DNA of 64,000 nt, from assembly GCA_033065855.1 (NCBI GenBank), contig JAVXUO010002628.1:124001-188000 (forward strand), read 5' to 3'. This document shows, piece by piece, positions 1-13,900 of this stretch (position 1 is the stretch's first letter; each line of letters starts with the position of its first letter). The stretch is from Escallonia rubra (lineage: Eukaryota; Streptophyta; Magnoliopsida; Escalloniales; Escalloniaceae). A program made the translations under genes and the position numbers. Under the pieces are notes generated by a model. It did not search any database. It was not told the origin of the DNA and worked only from the letters and a program-made list of their open reading frames with translations.

Positions 1-632
1 AAGAGGCTTACCGAAGATATTTGCTCTGCCAAAAGCCTTCACTCTCTCTTTTCCCACGAGCAACTTTTCTTCTTCTCTTTCTCTCTATTTTCTTCCTCTA
101 TGGTAACCGAAAATCTCACTTTATAGCTTTTTTGCGAGTTGTTTTAGGAGAGAAAAAGAAAGGAAAGTGACTATTTTCCTCCATTTTCTCTAGTTTATGA
201 GCTTTTTTAAGAAGAGAAAAGAAAAGAAAGGGGATGAAAGTTTGGGACTCTTTTGTCTCTAAATCTTTCCTCCCAGAATTGAGAAGAAACGGAGAGAAAG
301 GAAACTCTCATAAGTAATATTTAAATTATGCCCATATTACCCTTGAGATTATGATGACTGATTTTTAATGACTTTTAAGTCCTAGGGTTTCTTACGAAAA
401 CCTACCATACAATTTACTACGAACAAATTGAAGAAGCGGTGTCTAGCTTCATCTGTTGTAATCTCAAGTAAGAATCCCGAAAAACTGAGGGCTTTATTTG
501 GCTATCCACCTGAGAGGCGCAAACTCATGTTAGAAAACATGATGAGAGGTTCAAATTGTCGCTGATAAGATATTTGGGTGTTAGAGTTGACTCATGACTG
601 ATTGTTATGCTTTTGATTTGACATTAATTAAA
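1..632. other. Intergenic, no gene seen
   Basis: AT-rich spacer with alternating pyrimidine and purine tracts (about 50-310: runs of CTTTTCTT and GAGAAAAGAAAG types). Similar tracts recur at 2030-2190, on the other side of the MULE, which suggests the MULE landed inside an older repeat. No coding frame is supported. Confidence 0.6.
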
Positions 633-1764
633 GGGTTAATTACACTTATGTCCCTGAGGTTTAGGTGTAATTACACGCGTGTCCATAAGTTTGGAAAATA
701 GGCACTTATGTCATTTGACCTAACGGAATACCCAAATACATAACAGAATTGTCGAAATGACCATATTGCCCATGATCTCTCTTCAAATTTTCAAATGCCA
801 ATCATCTCTTCAAATTAGGGTTCCATTCAGTTTCAAATTAGGGTTTCAAATTTTCCAAATTAGGGTTTCAAAACCCTAATTTGACAAATTAGAGGTTTCG
901 AAGCCCTAATTTGGAAAATTAAAGGTTTCAAAATTTCAAAATTAGGTTTTCCAAACCCTAATTTGACAAATTAGGAATTTCAAAGCCATAATCTTTCAAA
1001 TTAGGGTACATTTGTTCAATTTAGGGTTTTAGGGAAACACTGATGAATCTCCCGCCGACAGCCCCCTCCCTCACCCCACCTAGCCGCCGACAGCCCCTTC
1101 CTTCAGCCCACCCCGGCGGCAGCCCCTTCTTCACCCCACCCAGCCGGCAGTCACCTCCCTCACGCCACCTCGTCGCCGACAGCATCTTCCCTCTACCAGA
1201 ACACGATGGGCTCGTTGTGCGGCGGTGGACTCGTTGTGCGGCGGTGGGCCTGTTGTCATCGGCGGAAAGGAAGAGGGGCGGGCAGCAGGTTAGGGAGAGG
1301 GAGGGGCGGCGGCGTGTGTAGCGGCAGATGTGCGGGGGCGGCTGTAAGGGCGCCGGCGGGGTGGGAAAGCGGGCGATCTGGAGGAAGGGAGATATAGGCA
1401 GCGGGGTTGGGGGGAAGGGAAGGGGGTGGGCAGCGGGGTTGGGGGGAAGGGAAGGGGGTGGGCAGCGGGGTTGGGGGGAAGAGAAGGGGGAGATTCATCA
1501 GAGATTCTAAAAATATTTGGAGAGATATTTGGAGAGAGAAACTCATTTCTTTAAAAATTAGGTTTTTAACAAGGGTAGTATTGTCATTTAAAAAATACGT
1601 ATTGATGACATCATCAAAAAAGTACACTTTTTGGACGGATACTTGACGGATGGACACAAGTGTTACCTTTTTAACGTTTGTGGACACGGTTTGTTACCTT
1701 TTGAAACTTTGTGTCCTTGACTGTAATTACACCTAAACCTCAGGGACATAAGTGTAATTAACCC
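633..1764. mobile_element. Non-autonomous MULE-type DNA transposon
   Basis: Perfect 43-bp terminal inverted repeats (633-675 and 1722-1764, starting GGGTTAATTACACTTATGTC), with weaker inverted similarity further in. A perfect 9-bp target duplication TTAATTAAA flanks it (624-632 and 1765-1773), the Mutator-superfamily hallmark. No transposase is seen. The interior from about 1040 to 1500 is strongly GC-rich and unlike its surroundings, so it may be captured sequence. The region around 800-1000 repeats AAATTAGGGTTTCAAA-type units. Confidence 0.88.
1397..1488. repeat. 32-bp G-rich minisatellite inside the MULE
   Basis: About 2.9 copies of a 32-base unit beginning GGCAGCGGGGTTGGGGGGAA, nearly identical between copies, on a purine-rich strand. 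Confidence 0.85.
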
Positions 1765-1773
1765 TTAATTAAA

Positions 1774-2379
1774 TTTGAATGGTCGGATATTTGTAGTCAA
1801 CTCATGGCTAATTTCTGTGTTTTTTTTTTTATATATTTTTTATGGCATTAACCGGTGATGTAAGACTTATCGCATTATTATGGTATAAGCTTTATGTGAT
1901 GTCCTTGATGACCAATTCTTTTTCCGTTTGAATTATGCTCTTAGTTAGGACTTAGGATCATACTTTAAAGTCATTGTTTGAATTAACACACTGTTGTATA
2001 AGGGTATATATGTAATGTTGTATCTTTTCTTTTCTTTTCTTCTGAACTAAGAAACAAAGGAAAATAATGATGCTTTCCTTTCTCTCTTAAACTCACAAAC
2101 AAGAAGAAGAAAAACTATATTCCCTTCTCTTCCTTTCTCTTCTCTTCTCTTCTTTCCTTTTCTTTCTTTTTTTCTCCTTTCGAAACTCACAAACAGGCTA
2201 TTAAGGTAGGCTTAATTCTATTCACATTTTATTTCCTTTGTTCCCTATTTTTTTTTCCAAATTTAAAGAGTTGACATTATTCTTAAAATAAATCAGATTT
2301 TGTTGAAATCTTTTATTTATCCTTTAGTCCCATCTTAGATTTTATTTTTTAAGTAATTCCTTTTTTTCTTTTATTAATT
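1774..2379. other. Intergenic, pyrimidine-rich
   Basis: AT-rich spacer with a long C/T-rich stretch near 2020-2190. No gene or clear element end is seen. Confidence 0.6.
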
Positions 2380-2573
2380 GCTTATTTCACCCCGCTTCCA
2401 AAAAATGTCGCTAAAAGTTTTCAAAACTGTCACTCACGCTAATCGTTACAAAAAGCCCCAATTAATATCACTTCCAATGGTTATTGGTAAATTATAACTT
2501 ATGGTTCCTACAAATTCATCGTTAAAATTTTAAATTAACTGGTTAGGCAATAAGGTTTGGGGTGTTACAATAT
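2380..2573 (-). mobile_element. Fragment of an LTR start, inverted
   Basis: Read on the - strand it begins TGTAACACCCC and carries short blocks (ACCATAAGTTATAA, TTTTAGCGACA, GAAGCGGGGT) in the same order as the first 300 bases of the LTR-like unit at 46446. It is a diverged scrap of the same fossil Ty3/gypsy-type family. Confidence 0.6.
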
Positions 2574-2779
2574 TCCGAGCTACAGTGGATTATAGAAATA
2601 CTTTAACCACACGAAGAATATGTTGCAATGCAAATAAGAATATTTCAATAACTCAATATGAAGATAAGATTATTTACTTCGCCCTAACTCAAATTATAAT
2701 TTGGAGCAAGATGGTACGATCTAACGATTCTTATGCATTTAAAGTTTCTAAAAAACTAAAGTTCTAAGATAGATTTCTT

Positions 2780-4090
2780 ACACCAATATGTTTGTATTTA
2801 AAATCTGAAAATTTCAATGTACAAATATGTTTGCATTGAAATCTATATATTTGCACATTAATCTAATCTGTGGCATATGTATCAACATACAAATATGAAA
2901 TACAACACTAAAAACGAATTGAGGTTCTGACAAAATATTCAATTTAGTTTAGGTATATTATATTTATTCTAAAGGTTATAGAAAATTCTGTTATCTGCAA
3001 GTTATTTTCTTTAAATGAAATTGATGAAGAAGATGTAGTAGCTCTAAGGTAGTTTATTTTTAACGTGAAAGGAGGTGTTAGGTTCTGATAGGAATTTTTC
3101 AGTAATCAGAGAGCATGCAGGAGGTCAAGGGTGATTTTATAGGATTTGCGAACAATTTTTTTTCTTTATCTTATTGTCAAAGTCAAAACAACCTTTACTC
3201 TAACAAAAGCATATGTTCCCGTAAGGATCTTTTAAGAAAAGAAACTTGATATCCTAAGAGAAGTAAAAAAACACTTTTAGTACAAAATGGGTATTTAATG
3301 GAAAAAAAGGTTTTTAAGTAAAAGACACTCTTAATCACTACTAATCTTTTATAAAAATTTCAATTTACAAAGGATATCATAACAAACAAAAAGGATTAGT
3401 CATTTAATCCTAGTCCGGATTACACATGCATTTTTTTTTTTTGGGGACAAAACTCTAGTTTTATGATAGATAGTTTCCTTATACTAGTATGTCCGTTTTT
3501 AAAATATAGAATTAAAACTTCAGATTTACAGTAGTTTCAATGTATTAATACTTTCGTATTGAAATCTATATACAGGTATAATAATGCAAATAAGCATTCG
3601 CGTCAACATACAATGAAATACAAAGTTAAAAAATGATTTAGTTTCTGAAAAGGTATTCAATTTAGTTTAGCATGCATTTACTAATATTTCTTTATTGAAA
3701 TCTATGCACATGTAAAATAATTCAAATCTGTTGCATACGCATCAACATACAAATATGAAGTACAAAATCAAAAGATATTGAGTTTTTGACAAAATATTCA
3801 ATTTAGTTTAGATATATTATATTTCTCCTAAACAGATATAGAAAACTCTATTTTCAGCAAGTTGTTGTTCTTAATCGAATTTGATGGCAACATGTAGTAG
3901 CTCAAAGGTAGTTTAGTTTTAATGTGAGTAGAGGCGGTAGGCTTTGATAGGAACTCTTTTAGTAATCAAAGAGCATATATGAGTTCAACGGGTATTTTTT
4001 AGGATTTTCATAGGGTTTCTTCTCTCTCTCTCTTATAATAAAAGTCAAAGAAACATTTAACTTTAACAAAAACATATATTCCAGTAAGGT
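2780..4090 (+). repeat. Diverged tandem duplication, about 860-bp offset
   Basis: The stretch from about 2780 to 3200 recurs at about 3640-4090: for example GACAAAATATTCAATTTAGT at 2929 and again at 3788, followed in both copies by related text through GTAGTAGCTC and GAGAGCAT/AGAGCAT. A shorter internal echo lies at 3540-3680. Part of this repeat (the ATTGAAATCTATATACATG type) also occurs inside the hAT element at 50186, so it is probably transposon-derived. Confidence 0.65.
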
Positions 4091-4299
4091 TAGTTTAATT
4101 AAAATGCTTGATATCTTATGAGAAATAAAAAACACTCTTATTTCTAAATAACACCCTGATTCAAAAAGGGTATTTCGTGGTAGAAAAGAATTTTAAGTAG
4201 AAAATATCCCTAATCACCACTAATTTTCTATGAAAGACTTCAATTTCAAAAGGGCATCTTAAATGGAGAAAAAAAAAATATTAGTCATTTAACTTCATC

Positions 4300-4913
4300 C
4301 GTACTTTATATATAGTTTTCGGAACGTAACCTTTTTCACCGCAACTGCTTTTTTCTTAGCGTTAAACAACGTAGCTAACTATAGCTATTAGCTAGTGATG
4401 TTTTTCCTTTTGCCGGCCCGGCAACAAAATGCGTACTTTTTAAGACAAAATGTTGTACTTTTTACGACAGAAAAGGGTTCCTGCCAAATTTCTTCGACTA
4501 GGGCGTGCGTGTCATAACTGCCTTTGACAATCTCCTACGCGCCAAAACTAACGGTTAAAATTTCTCAATGTAAGCGAACCATTACAAAAACACCTTGGAA
4601 AACCAGTCCCAAACCCTTGATAATGGATACGCCTCTTAAATCTTTCCTCCATTGTCGTTGCTGCGGAGAAATCTGAAACCCCGAAAGCGACCCTTTCACA
4701 AGCTCTTGGCTTGATTCCAAGACAAAGAGCCGGCCTTGGGACGGTGATACCACCTGCCTTCTAGATCTTCTCCTTTTTTCTCAATCAAAATGCACACTTC
4801 ACTCAGACTGTCATCCCACACCCTCCCCCTAACCCTATGTCACCTCGCTGTTATCGACACTTGGATACGCCTAGAGACGTTATCAAGATTCGGAGACTTG
4901 CAGCCGTGAAGCA
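4300..4913 (+). promoter_or_regulatory. Probable promoter and leader of the kinase gene
   Basis: This 600-base stretch precedes the kinase ATG. A TATATA stretch at about 4308-4313 could be a TATA box, but that would imply a leader of roughly 570 bases, so the real start may lie nearer the ATG. The DNA becomes less AT-rich after about 4480, as expected for a transcribed leader. No other element is resolved. Confidence 0.3.
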
Positions 4914-7900
4914 ATGGGATGTGTTCAGGCCAAGGGGACACCCTACACACCACCCAGAGGCCTTGAAAAGTTGAAACTCGAAAGTGGGTATGTCAAGGGG
5001 AGTAGTGGTGGGAAACCCAATGGGCAGAAGCAGCCTGTGAGGAGTGCAAGTAAGAATTTATCGCGGGAAGGGGATGTCAAGGTTCAGGCTGTTGTTAATG
5101 TTGCTGGAGGAGGAGGAGGAGGAGCTAAGATTAGTAAAGAAGGAGAGGAAGGATTTAATGGTGTTGGAACTGTTTCGCAGAGGATATCTGTCAAGAAGAT
5201 CGGTGCTGATGAGCTGGTGGATGGATGGCCTAAATGGCTTGTTGATAACATTCATAAAGATGTCTTGGCTGGCTTGGTTCCAAAGAGTGCTGATTCCTAT
5301 GACAAGCTCTCTAAGGTCTGTATTGAAAGAAAAGAAAGCAGAAACTTTCAATTTTGTCTTTTTTGTTTATGGGTTTTATTAGATTGGTAGATTGCTCCAT
5401 TGTAACATGGCCTAGCCCTTGGGCAGTTAACTACTTTTATTATTGAAAAATAGGAAGATATGATTGAAACTTGGGTTAGGAATGCCATTTTTGTTGTGCA
5501 GGTCGGTCAGGGAACGTACAGTAATGTGTATAAAGCTCGGGACAGGGATACAGGAAAGATTGTTGCCTTGAAGAAGGTCCGGTTTGACACATCAGAGCCG
5601 GAGAGCGTGAAGTTTATGGCAAGAGAGATCATTATACTACAGAAGCTGGATCATCCCAATATTATAAAGCTTGAAGGACTAGCCACGTCTAGAATGCAAT
5701 ATAGTCTATATTTGGTCTTTGATTTTATGCTGTCGGACTTGACCAGAGTTATCTCCCGTCCAGAAGGAAGGCTAACTGAACCACAGGTCTGAGAGTCCTT
5801 CTCTAACACTTTTAGGTACATATGTTTGCAGTAGCAATTTGGTGTCAAAATAACAAACTCTGGAAATGAGGTCGAGTGCTTCAACGGTTTGGGAAACTGC
5901 CAATAGGAGGACAATATCCCATTGGAATGAATGCAGAGATTCAAAAAGTAGTTGAATAGGACATTCGCCTCATGTCAGTAGCGCCTTTGTAAAATGTAAG
6001 CTTCGCTGCAAAAGAACAACGATAAAAAATTTAGGTGTACGGTCATCATGAAACTGGAAGAACCTGGGACGGCTGGGAGTAGTGAAACTTTTTTGGAAAT
6101 ATTCAGATTTTGCCACTGAATCTTAAACTTTGGTATGTGAAATCCGTTATGCAGGTCAAGTGTTATATGCAGCAGTTGCTCTCTGGTCTTCAGCACTGCC
6201 ATGAGAGGGGAATTTTACATAGAGATATTAAAGGATCCAACTTGCTGATAGACAGAAATGGGATGCTAAAGATTGCAGATTTTGGCCTTGCAAACTTCTA
6301 CCAACCTAAACAAAAGCGCCCTCTTACAAGCCGAGTTGTGACACTCTGGTACAGAGCTCCAGAGCTACTCTTAGGTTCTACCGACTATGGAGTTGGCATT
6401 GATCTTTGGAGTGCAGGGTGCCTGCTGGCAGAGATGTTTATAGGAAGGCCAATTATGCCTGGTAGGACAGAGGTACATCTTCTAATTATTTCTATAAAAC
6501 TTTCAGCAGTGAAACCTGATCGTGATTTCCCACTGATGTCATGCCAACACTTCCAGCCACAGTGCGTGGCGGATTGAAGAACTAGTTAATGACTTGACTA
6601 ATTGGTCACTTTCTTCTGGCAACCGTTTTTAAAAATAAGATGACTTCTTTTCATACAATATTTATTGGGAAGCTACGAAACGAATGCAATACCATCTTTA
6701 ATTCTTTGAATTACTGTTTTTAATTGCTTCTGCTTTATCTTTTAGCATATAGAAGCAGGAATAACAGGACGACTCCATTTCAAATTGTTAATAAATTGGG
6801 TCGGTGGTCCCATTATCCGCCCACTAATGTGTATTTGTTAGTCTGGATAACTATAGTTAATTAGATGATATTTATCTCCTAAGTGTTTGAGGTAAATACA
6901 TCTTTATCTCCTAAGAGTTTGAGGTAAAAGTCAATCTCTAATTGTATCTCTATATAAATGTTAGAGATATCTTAATAAAGTAACAAGTCATAGACTACAA
7001 GTCACAGACAATAAGTCTCTCTCTCTATAGCACTTTCTCTAGAGAAATCACCAAACTCTAGGATTTGGTTCGTGGACGAAGAACTCGACTCTAGTAGCCG
7101 TTTTCGTACCTACGATAAAGATCAAGCCTGTTGGAGGCTCGTAACAACAAGGATCCTACGTCGGAATTTTCGGAGACTTCTACGGTATGTCTCTGAACCC
7201 ATTACGTTATGTTTCTGAACCCATTACGTTATGTGGTAAGCGCATTAAATCATTTTTCAACATTGGTATCAGAGCATGATTACTTGTTGATTCGCCTTTA
7301 ACATGCTAGTATAATTATGTGCATGTTGCGATTTTTTCCGAATACATGATCGAGACCCATTACAAAAATTAAAAATTTATTGAGCATGTTTTTCTAAAAA
7401 ATAATTATATTTTTTTGTTCTCCTATGGTTGAGGATGAACTCCATAAAATTTCGTGATTATTGGATGCATGGTTTGTGAGAAATCATGATTTTATTTTTC
7501 AAGAAAACAGTGGTTTTTTCGAGTTTAGGGACTCAAATTCGGAGCAACATATTCAGTTTTTTTCGTGATCTCTTGGTACATAACTAATCTATGTCGCATA
7601 AGCTTTCCAACGATATATCGTACGCATTATTTGGCTTAAAAACAAGAGAGATATGGCCTTTGGAAGTTGGCATCGCGACATGGCGGCAGCTGTGAAATTA
7701 GGGTTTTCTAATGAAGATGATGAACAGTAGTTTACACGTGCCACGCGCCTAGGGCTGTAAATGAACAGAGTTGTTCACGAACAACTCGATGTTCGTTCTC
7801 TCTAAAACTCGTTCATGTAATAAGTGAACCGAACACGAACACAATTTTAGTGTTCATTTATTAAACGAGTCGAGTTTGAACATAATGATGTTTGTTTATT

Positions 7901-10900
7901 AATGTTCGTGAACAAGAGGGCTCGTTTATTTAACGAGCCGAACACGAGCTGAGTCCTATAAACGAACATACGTTCGTTTATACTCAATTGAAATTGAAAA
8001 ATATCTGTGTATTGGGACATGTGGTGAGACGTGGAAGCATTTGGATCACTTATCCTCTATGGTTTTCTCTATCACCAAATTCATTTCCCTTCTCATCACA
8101 CTCACTCAACTCAAGTCTCAAAAAACACCCGTGCCCCTCTCTCATCGATATACTGCTGGCCATACCACACCCCACTCCGCCGACCAGACCACACCCTTAC
8201 TCCGCCGCCAGACCACCGCTCACACCGCCTCCTTCTCTCAGATACTCGAACAGTCAAGCACCCTCATCCTCCTCTCTCTCATCACACAAGAACACCGCCG
8301 GCCAGACCACCGTCCACACCGCCGGCCAGACCACCGCCAAAGTCGTCTGATCTCTCACACACTCATCACAAATCCCACATAGCCCCCCTTCTCTCTCTCT
8401 CTCTCCCCCCACTTTTACATTGAAGAAGAAGATTCAGCCATTACTTTGGCTACCACTCTAGGGAAGCATCGTGATAAGGCGCCTCAATCGACCCCACCCG
8501 AGTTTACTGAAGCGATCCTTAGCGGCCTCAGATCCATCGGCGGATGCCTCCTACAACGGAGGTGTGCGATGACTCTCCAAGCATGCACATCAAGGCTTCG
8601 ACGCCGTCAACAACGCCATTTATGATGTGTCTCCGCCTGTCAACAATGCCATCATCGCATGTCTTCAAAGTCATCCTCTCCCCGTAGCCGGCGCATGCAT
8701 CATCTCGTTTCTTTGTTTTCATCACCATTCACCAATCGATCAAGATCTCCAAGATCTCTTTTAATTTGTAGTGTTTTTATTCTGCGTCAGTGCATCCCTC
8801 ATGTATCTTTTATAAAATCATTTTGGATTCATTTTAGTTTGATTAGATTGAAGGATTTGGGGATTTTTTTGTGCAGATGTAAGGATTTGTTGGAAGTTGA
8901 TTAGCTTAAAGGATTTGGGAATTTTTTTTTTATGCAGATGTAGGGATTTGTTAAGTTGAACTCGAACACGAGCTGAGTTTTTGAACTCGAGATCAACTCG
9001 TATTGTTAAACGAGTTGAGCGAGTCGAGCCCGAGTTTGACAGTCATGAACTTGAGCCAAGTTCGAACATCGATTTTTTTGCTTTTAACGAACACGAGTCG
9101 AGCTTGAACATACCAAAACTTAAACGAACCGAGTTCGAACACACCTATGTTCGGCTCGAACTCGGTTCGTATACAGCCCTACACGCGCCCAAGAGGAGCC
9201 GCCACGCACCACCTAAGCCATAGACGCGCGCCACGCGCCACGCGCCAAAGGAGAAGCGCACGGGCTACACGCGCGAAAGCCGAGCCGCGCAGGCGCCAAG
9301 CCGCGTCGCACACGCGCCACACGTGCCATCCAAGCCTGCTGTTCCACCGCCCCACACGCGGATCAGTCTGCGTGCCCACATGCGTGCGTGCTCCTCACAC
9401 GCCTACTTCAAGGACTCCCAGTGGCTGCCCGACGCTCACGGCGGCGCGTGGAGGCGTGTGAAGGTTGTTTCCGGCCGTTTTTTTACCCACATATGGCGCG
9501 TGGAGATTTGTATTGGCTTCTGAAGTTTTATCTATGGTATTAAATTTACCTTTATACCTTATGTGTGTGTTCTGTTTAAGTTTTAAACAGCTTTTTCTGT
9601 AATAATTAGCTTAAAATTTTTATTTTATACACACATAAATTTTTTCTTTAATTCCAGAGGGTATATTAGGGTTAAATTTACTGTTTCATCTTTTAAGAAT
9701 TTATCTCTCGTTTTTTGGGTTATTTGTGAGTATTTTTGTGGTACTTTTGTGGTTCCCAAAAAAATACGAATAATGCGTAAATATTATTTTTTGCACTTCG
9801 TGGGCGGAAATAAATATTTTGGAGAGTTATATGACATGGATAAATTATGTTTAATTCATTAGCCTTGATTAATGTTATGGTTTAAAAATATTTTGTTAAA
9901 GTATATTTGTTGGGCTTTGGTAAGCCCACACCTTTTAAACCATTTATTTTTCAAGGCTTTGTCGCCCGTTTTCCTTGGAAGGAGAATGTGGCATATTCAT
10001 CCATTTAATTGCCCTTTATGTTGTTATTTGAGCATGCTAGTTTTAGGTTAAATGGATGGATATTATATTGGCATTCTAAAATAAAATTATGTGTTTACTT
10101 TTGTTTTAAGAATGCTAATAGGATTCAATGGAGTCCTTGCACACTTTGTATGGTACTTTTATATTGTTCTAAATTATCATGTGGATGATTTATTACATTG
10201 TGACTTATATGATGATGAAATTTATAGCAAAAAATTACTTGAAAAATATTTTTCCCAACTCACATACATGGGAGATGATTACGAGCTTAGCAAATTTTTG
10301 ATTTCATGATGTAAGGAAGGATTATGTTTTTCATTTGAATTTTTTGAAATAAATAGAAGGATGTATAATTAATGTCTTTTCTTTGCGCAAACTAATGTAG
10401 TGAATAGAATGACTACCAAGAATTTCATAACTGGTCTCGTTAAGGGTGAGAAACTTAACGGAGATAATTATGACGTTTGACACAAAAAGATGAAATTCAT
10501 GCTGAACGAACAAGAGCTCGAGGAGCACTTGACCAAGGAGATGGTCGCGCCAACTGAGGCGCAACCCCTAAGAGACCACGCTGCCTACCAGAAATGGAAT
10601 GAGAAAGATCGTAGTGCGCGCTACACCTTATTGAGCAGCTTGCAAAATGATCTAATTGGGCAGTTTGTTGAACTTCCAATTTGCAAATCTTTATGGTATC
10701 AGCTCAAGTTCTCTTTTGGTGGAACCTCAACTACGTGGCTTCGTGGCCTTGTGATCAAGTTTGAGGAGTACACAAAAGACCCTAAGCATACCATGAGTGA
10801 ACATCTAAGGATGATGTCCAATATGATTGGTAAGCTGAGGGATGCTGGACATGCGCTCACAGATGAGCAGCAAGTCAGAGCTGTCATAAGGTCCCTTCCT

Positions 10901-13900
10901 GCTTCATGGGCCAATATGAAACAGATATTGACCCATAGTGAAAACATCAAGAACTTTTCTGATGTTTCACAACATGTCATCCTTGAGGCTAAGACTCGAG
11001 ACGCTGGCAGGACCTTCACTTATGTCACCCAAGAGGGATCGCGCAATGCAAATGGCAAGCGCGGAAGACAAAGTAAGAAAGGCACGAAAGGCGAGGGTAG
11101 CACTTATGCGCCAAAGGAAGGGAAATTAAAGAAACGCAAGGGGGTTCGCGCAATGCAAATGGCAAGCGCTGATGTTTTCTCTTTTTAAGGGTAATAAGTT
11201 GGACATCTTTTTGGATGATGTTTTGTTCGAACATGGTTTTCGCGTGGATAGTCTTTTTCAATTGGATTTAATTGATTCTCAGTCCTCTTATTCTTATGTT
11301 GTGAATGATAATATAATGAATGATTCTTCCACCTGGCATGCGAGGCTGGGCCACATAGTCCAAGATAGAATGACTCGTTTGGCTAGAGAAGGCCTTTTAG
11401 GCCCACTCACAAAAGTCAATCTACAAACTTGTGAGGCTTGTTTGGCCGGTAAAGCATGCAGGAAGCCTTTTGGAAAGGCTGTGAGAGTAACTCAGCCACT
11501 TGGGCTAGTTCACTCTGACATATGTGGACTTATGAGTGTAAAAGCACGCCATAACGCCTCTTATTTCCTTACACTGATAGACGATTATACGCGATATGGT
11601 TATGTGTATCTGATATCTCACCGCTATGAAGCTTTGGACTGTTTCAAACGCTTTGTAGCAGAGGTTGAGAATCAGAAAGAGCAGAATTTAAAAAATCTTT
11701 GCACTGACCGAGGACGCGAATATTTGTCAGATCACTTCAAGAAGTTTTGTGAGGAAAAAAAGATACACAGGCAACTTACTATTCCTAATACTCCACAACA
11801 AAATGGTGTTGCGGAAAGAAGGAATAGAACATTTTTAGACATGGTTAGGTCTATGATGGAGCAAGCAAACCTTCCAATTTCTTTTTGGGGGGATGCCCTT
11901 TTGACTACAGCCTATATACTTAATCGTGTGCCTTCACAGTCAGTCAAATCCACCCCTTATGAGCTTTGGAATGGCCAAAAGCCAAATTTGGATAACTTGT
12001 GCCCATGGGGCTCAGCAGGTTATGTTCACAGTACTTCTCGTAACTATGGGAAACTAGGGCTAAAGGCTATGTGATGTATGGTGAACATCCAAACGGTGGA
12101 AGGACTGAAATAGAGTCTTGTGATGTCGATTTCATAGAGAGTGATTTTCCTAGCATTGGAGATGCGAGTAAGAATCTTGACCTCTATGATGAGTTAGAGG
12201 AGGTTGAAGCCACTTTACCATCTCCAAACGAAGGTTGGGAATTAGTTCCTCATCCGGTTGTCGCTGAAGATAGTATAAGTGACCCTCAACCTAGTGGGAG
12301 TATCCCAGATAGTGGGAGCACACCACAAGGACCATTAGGTCAACAAGATTCTCAACTGCGTAGAGGTGCATGAGGAAGAGTTCCACGTTGTCGTTTTGAG
12401 ATTGACAGAAAAATTCTTATGTGCACTCCAAATGATGAAGACGAGCCTACTTCTGTGGAAGAAGCCTTATCTTCGTCTGCTAGTAATGAGTGGATGGCTG
12501 CAATGAAGGATAAGTTGAGCTCAATAGAAAAGAATCAGGTCTTGGAGTTGATTGACCTTCTGCCAGGGCGCAAGACTATTGGAAACAAGTGGGTTTTAAA
12601 AGTAAAGCGCAAGGCAAATGGGTCAATTGACAAGTATAAGGCACGTCTTGTGGCGAAAGGCTAGCGGGGTGTGGACTATGAAGACACTTTCTCCCCAGTG
12701 GTGAGAGTTGCTTCAATTCGCCTGATCCTAGCTATTGTCGCCCAGCAAGATTTAGAACTTTTTCATATGGATTTTAAGACTGCGTTTCTCAATGGAGAAC
12801 TAGACGAAGAGATTTATATGGCTCAACCCGAGGGTTTTGAAGTCAAAGGACATGAGCGCAAAGTTTTCCGTCTCAAATGTTTTATGTATGGTCTCAAACA
12901 ATCGTCTAGGCAATGGTACTTTAGGTTTCATCATGCCATTACCTCTATAGGTTTTGAAATGATTGAACAAGACCATTGCGTTTACGTATAACGATTCAAG
13001 AAAAATATTCTAATCCTTTCTTTGTATGTGGGTGACATTCTTTTAGCGGGGAACGACATGAGTTCCATTGTTGCCACTAAGCAGTGGTTGTCCTCAACTT
13101 TTGAGATAAATGACATGGGAGAAGCTAATTATGTGCTCGGGGTTAAAATCATGCGTGATCGTCCAAAGAGACTTCTCGGTTTGTCTCAAGAGACATAAAT
13201 CAATAAGGTCATTGAACGATTTCGTATGCATAACTCAAAACCCATAGACACTACAATGGACAAGGCATGTACTTTAACAACAGACCAATGGCCAAAGAAT
13301 GATGAGGAAATGAATCGGATGTCCAAAGTGCCTTAGGCGGCTGCAGTAAAAAGTCTGGTGTATGCTATACTGTGTAAGCGTCCAGACATCTGCTATGCCG
13401 TTAGAATGATGAGTCGTTATCAGAGTAATCCTAGACTCGCTCATTGGAATGCGGTGAAGAGGATCCTTCGATACTTGCTTGGAACCGCTGATCTCGTCCT
13501 GTGTTGTCATGGTGGAGACTTGAGACTGAGAGGGTACCACGATGATGATTGGGGCGCTGATAGAGATGAGTGCATATCCACTTCAGGTGGAGCTATCTCT
13601 TGATACAGCAAGAAAAAGTCTTGCATCGCCCTATCCACGATGGAGTCGGAGTATGTTGCTTGTTCAGCAGCAGTCCAGGAAGCTGTTTGGTTGAGGTCAT
13701 TCATACAGGCTCTAGGGGTTACAACTCATATAGATGAGGCTGTCGTTGTTCACTGTGAAAATACAATTGCCCTAGATTTTGTAAAGGACCCCAAATATCA
13801 TGGGAAGGCCAAACACATGGCCTTCGTTATCACTTCATTAGAACTTTAGTTGCGCAAAGAGAGGTGTCCATGAAGCATATACCTACTGGCAGAATGGTGG

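Noticed and set aside
1043-1687. Proline- or glycine-rich frames on both strands
   Set aside because: They lie in the GC-rich cargo and minisatellite of the MULE, overlap each other on opposite strands and match no family.
7264-7275. tRNA-Met-like sequence
   Set aside because: Only the 12-base primer-site complement is present; it is part of the copia element, not a tRNA gene.
8031-8423. Overlapping Pro/His-rich frames in three phases
   Set aside because: Several phases are open at once, typical of C-rich low complexity inside the hAT element.
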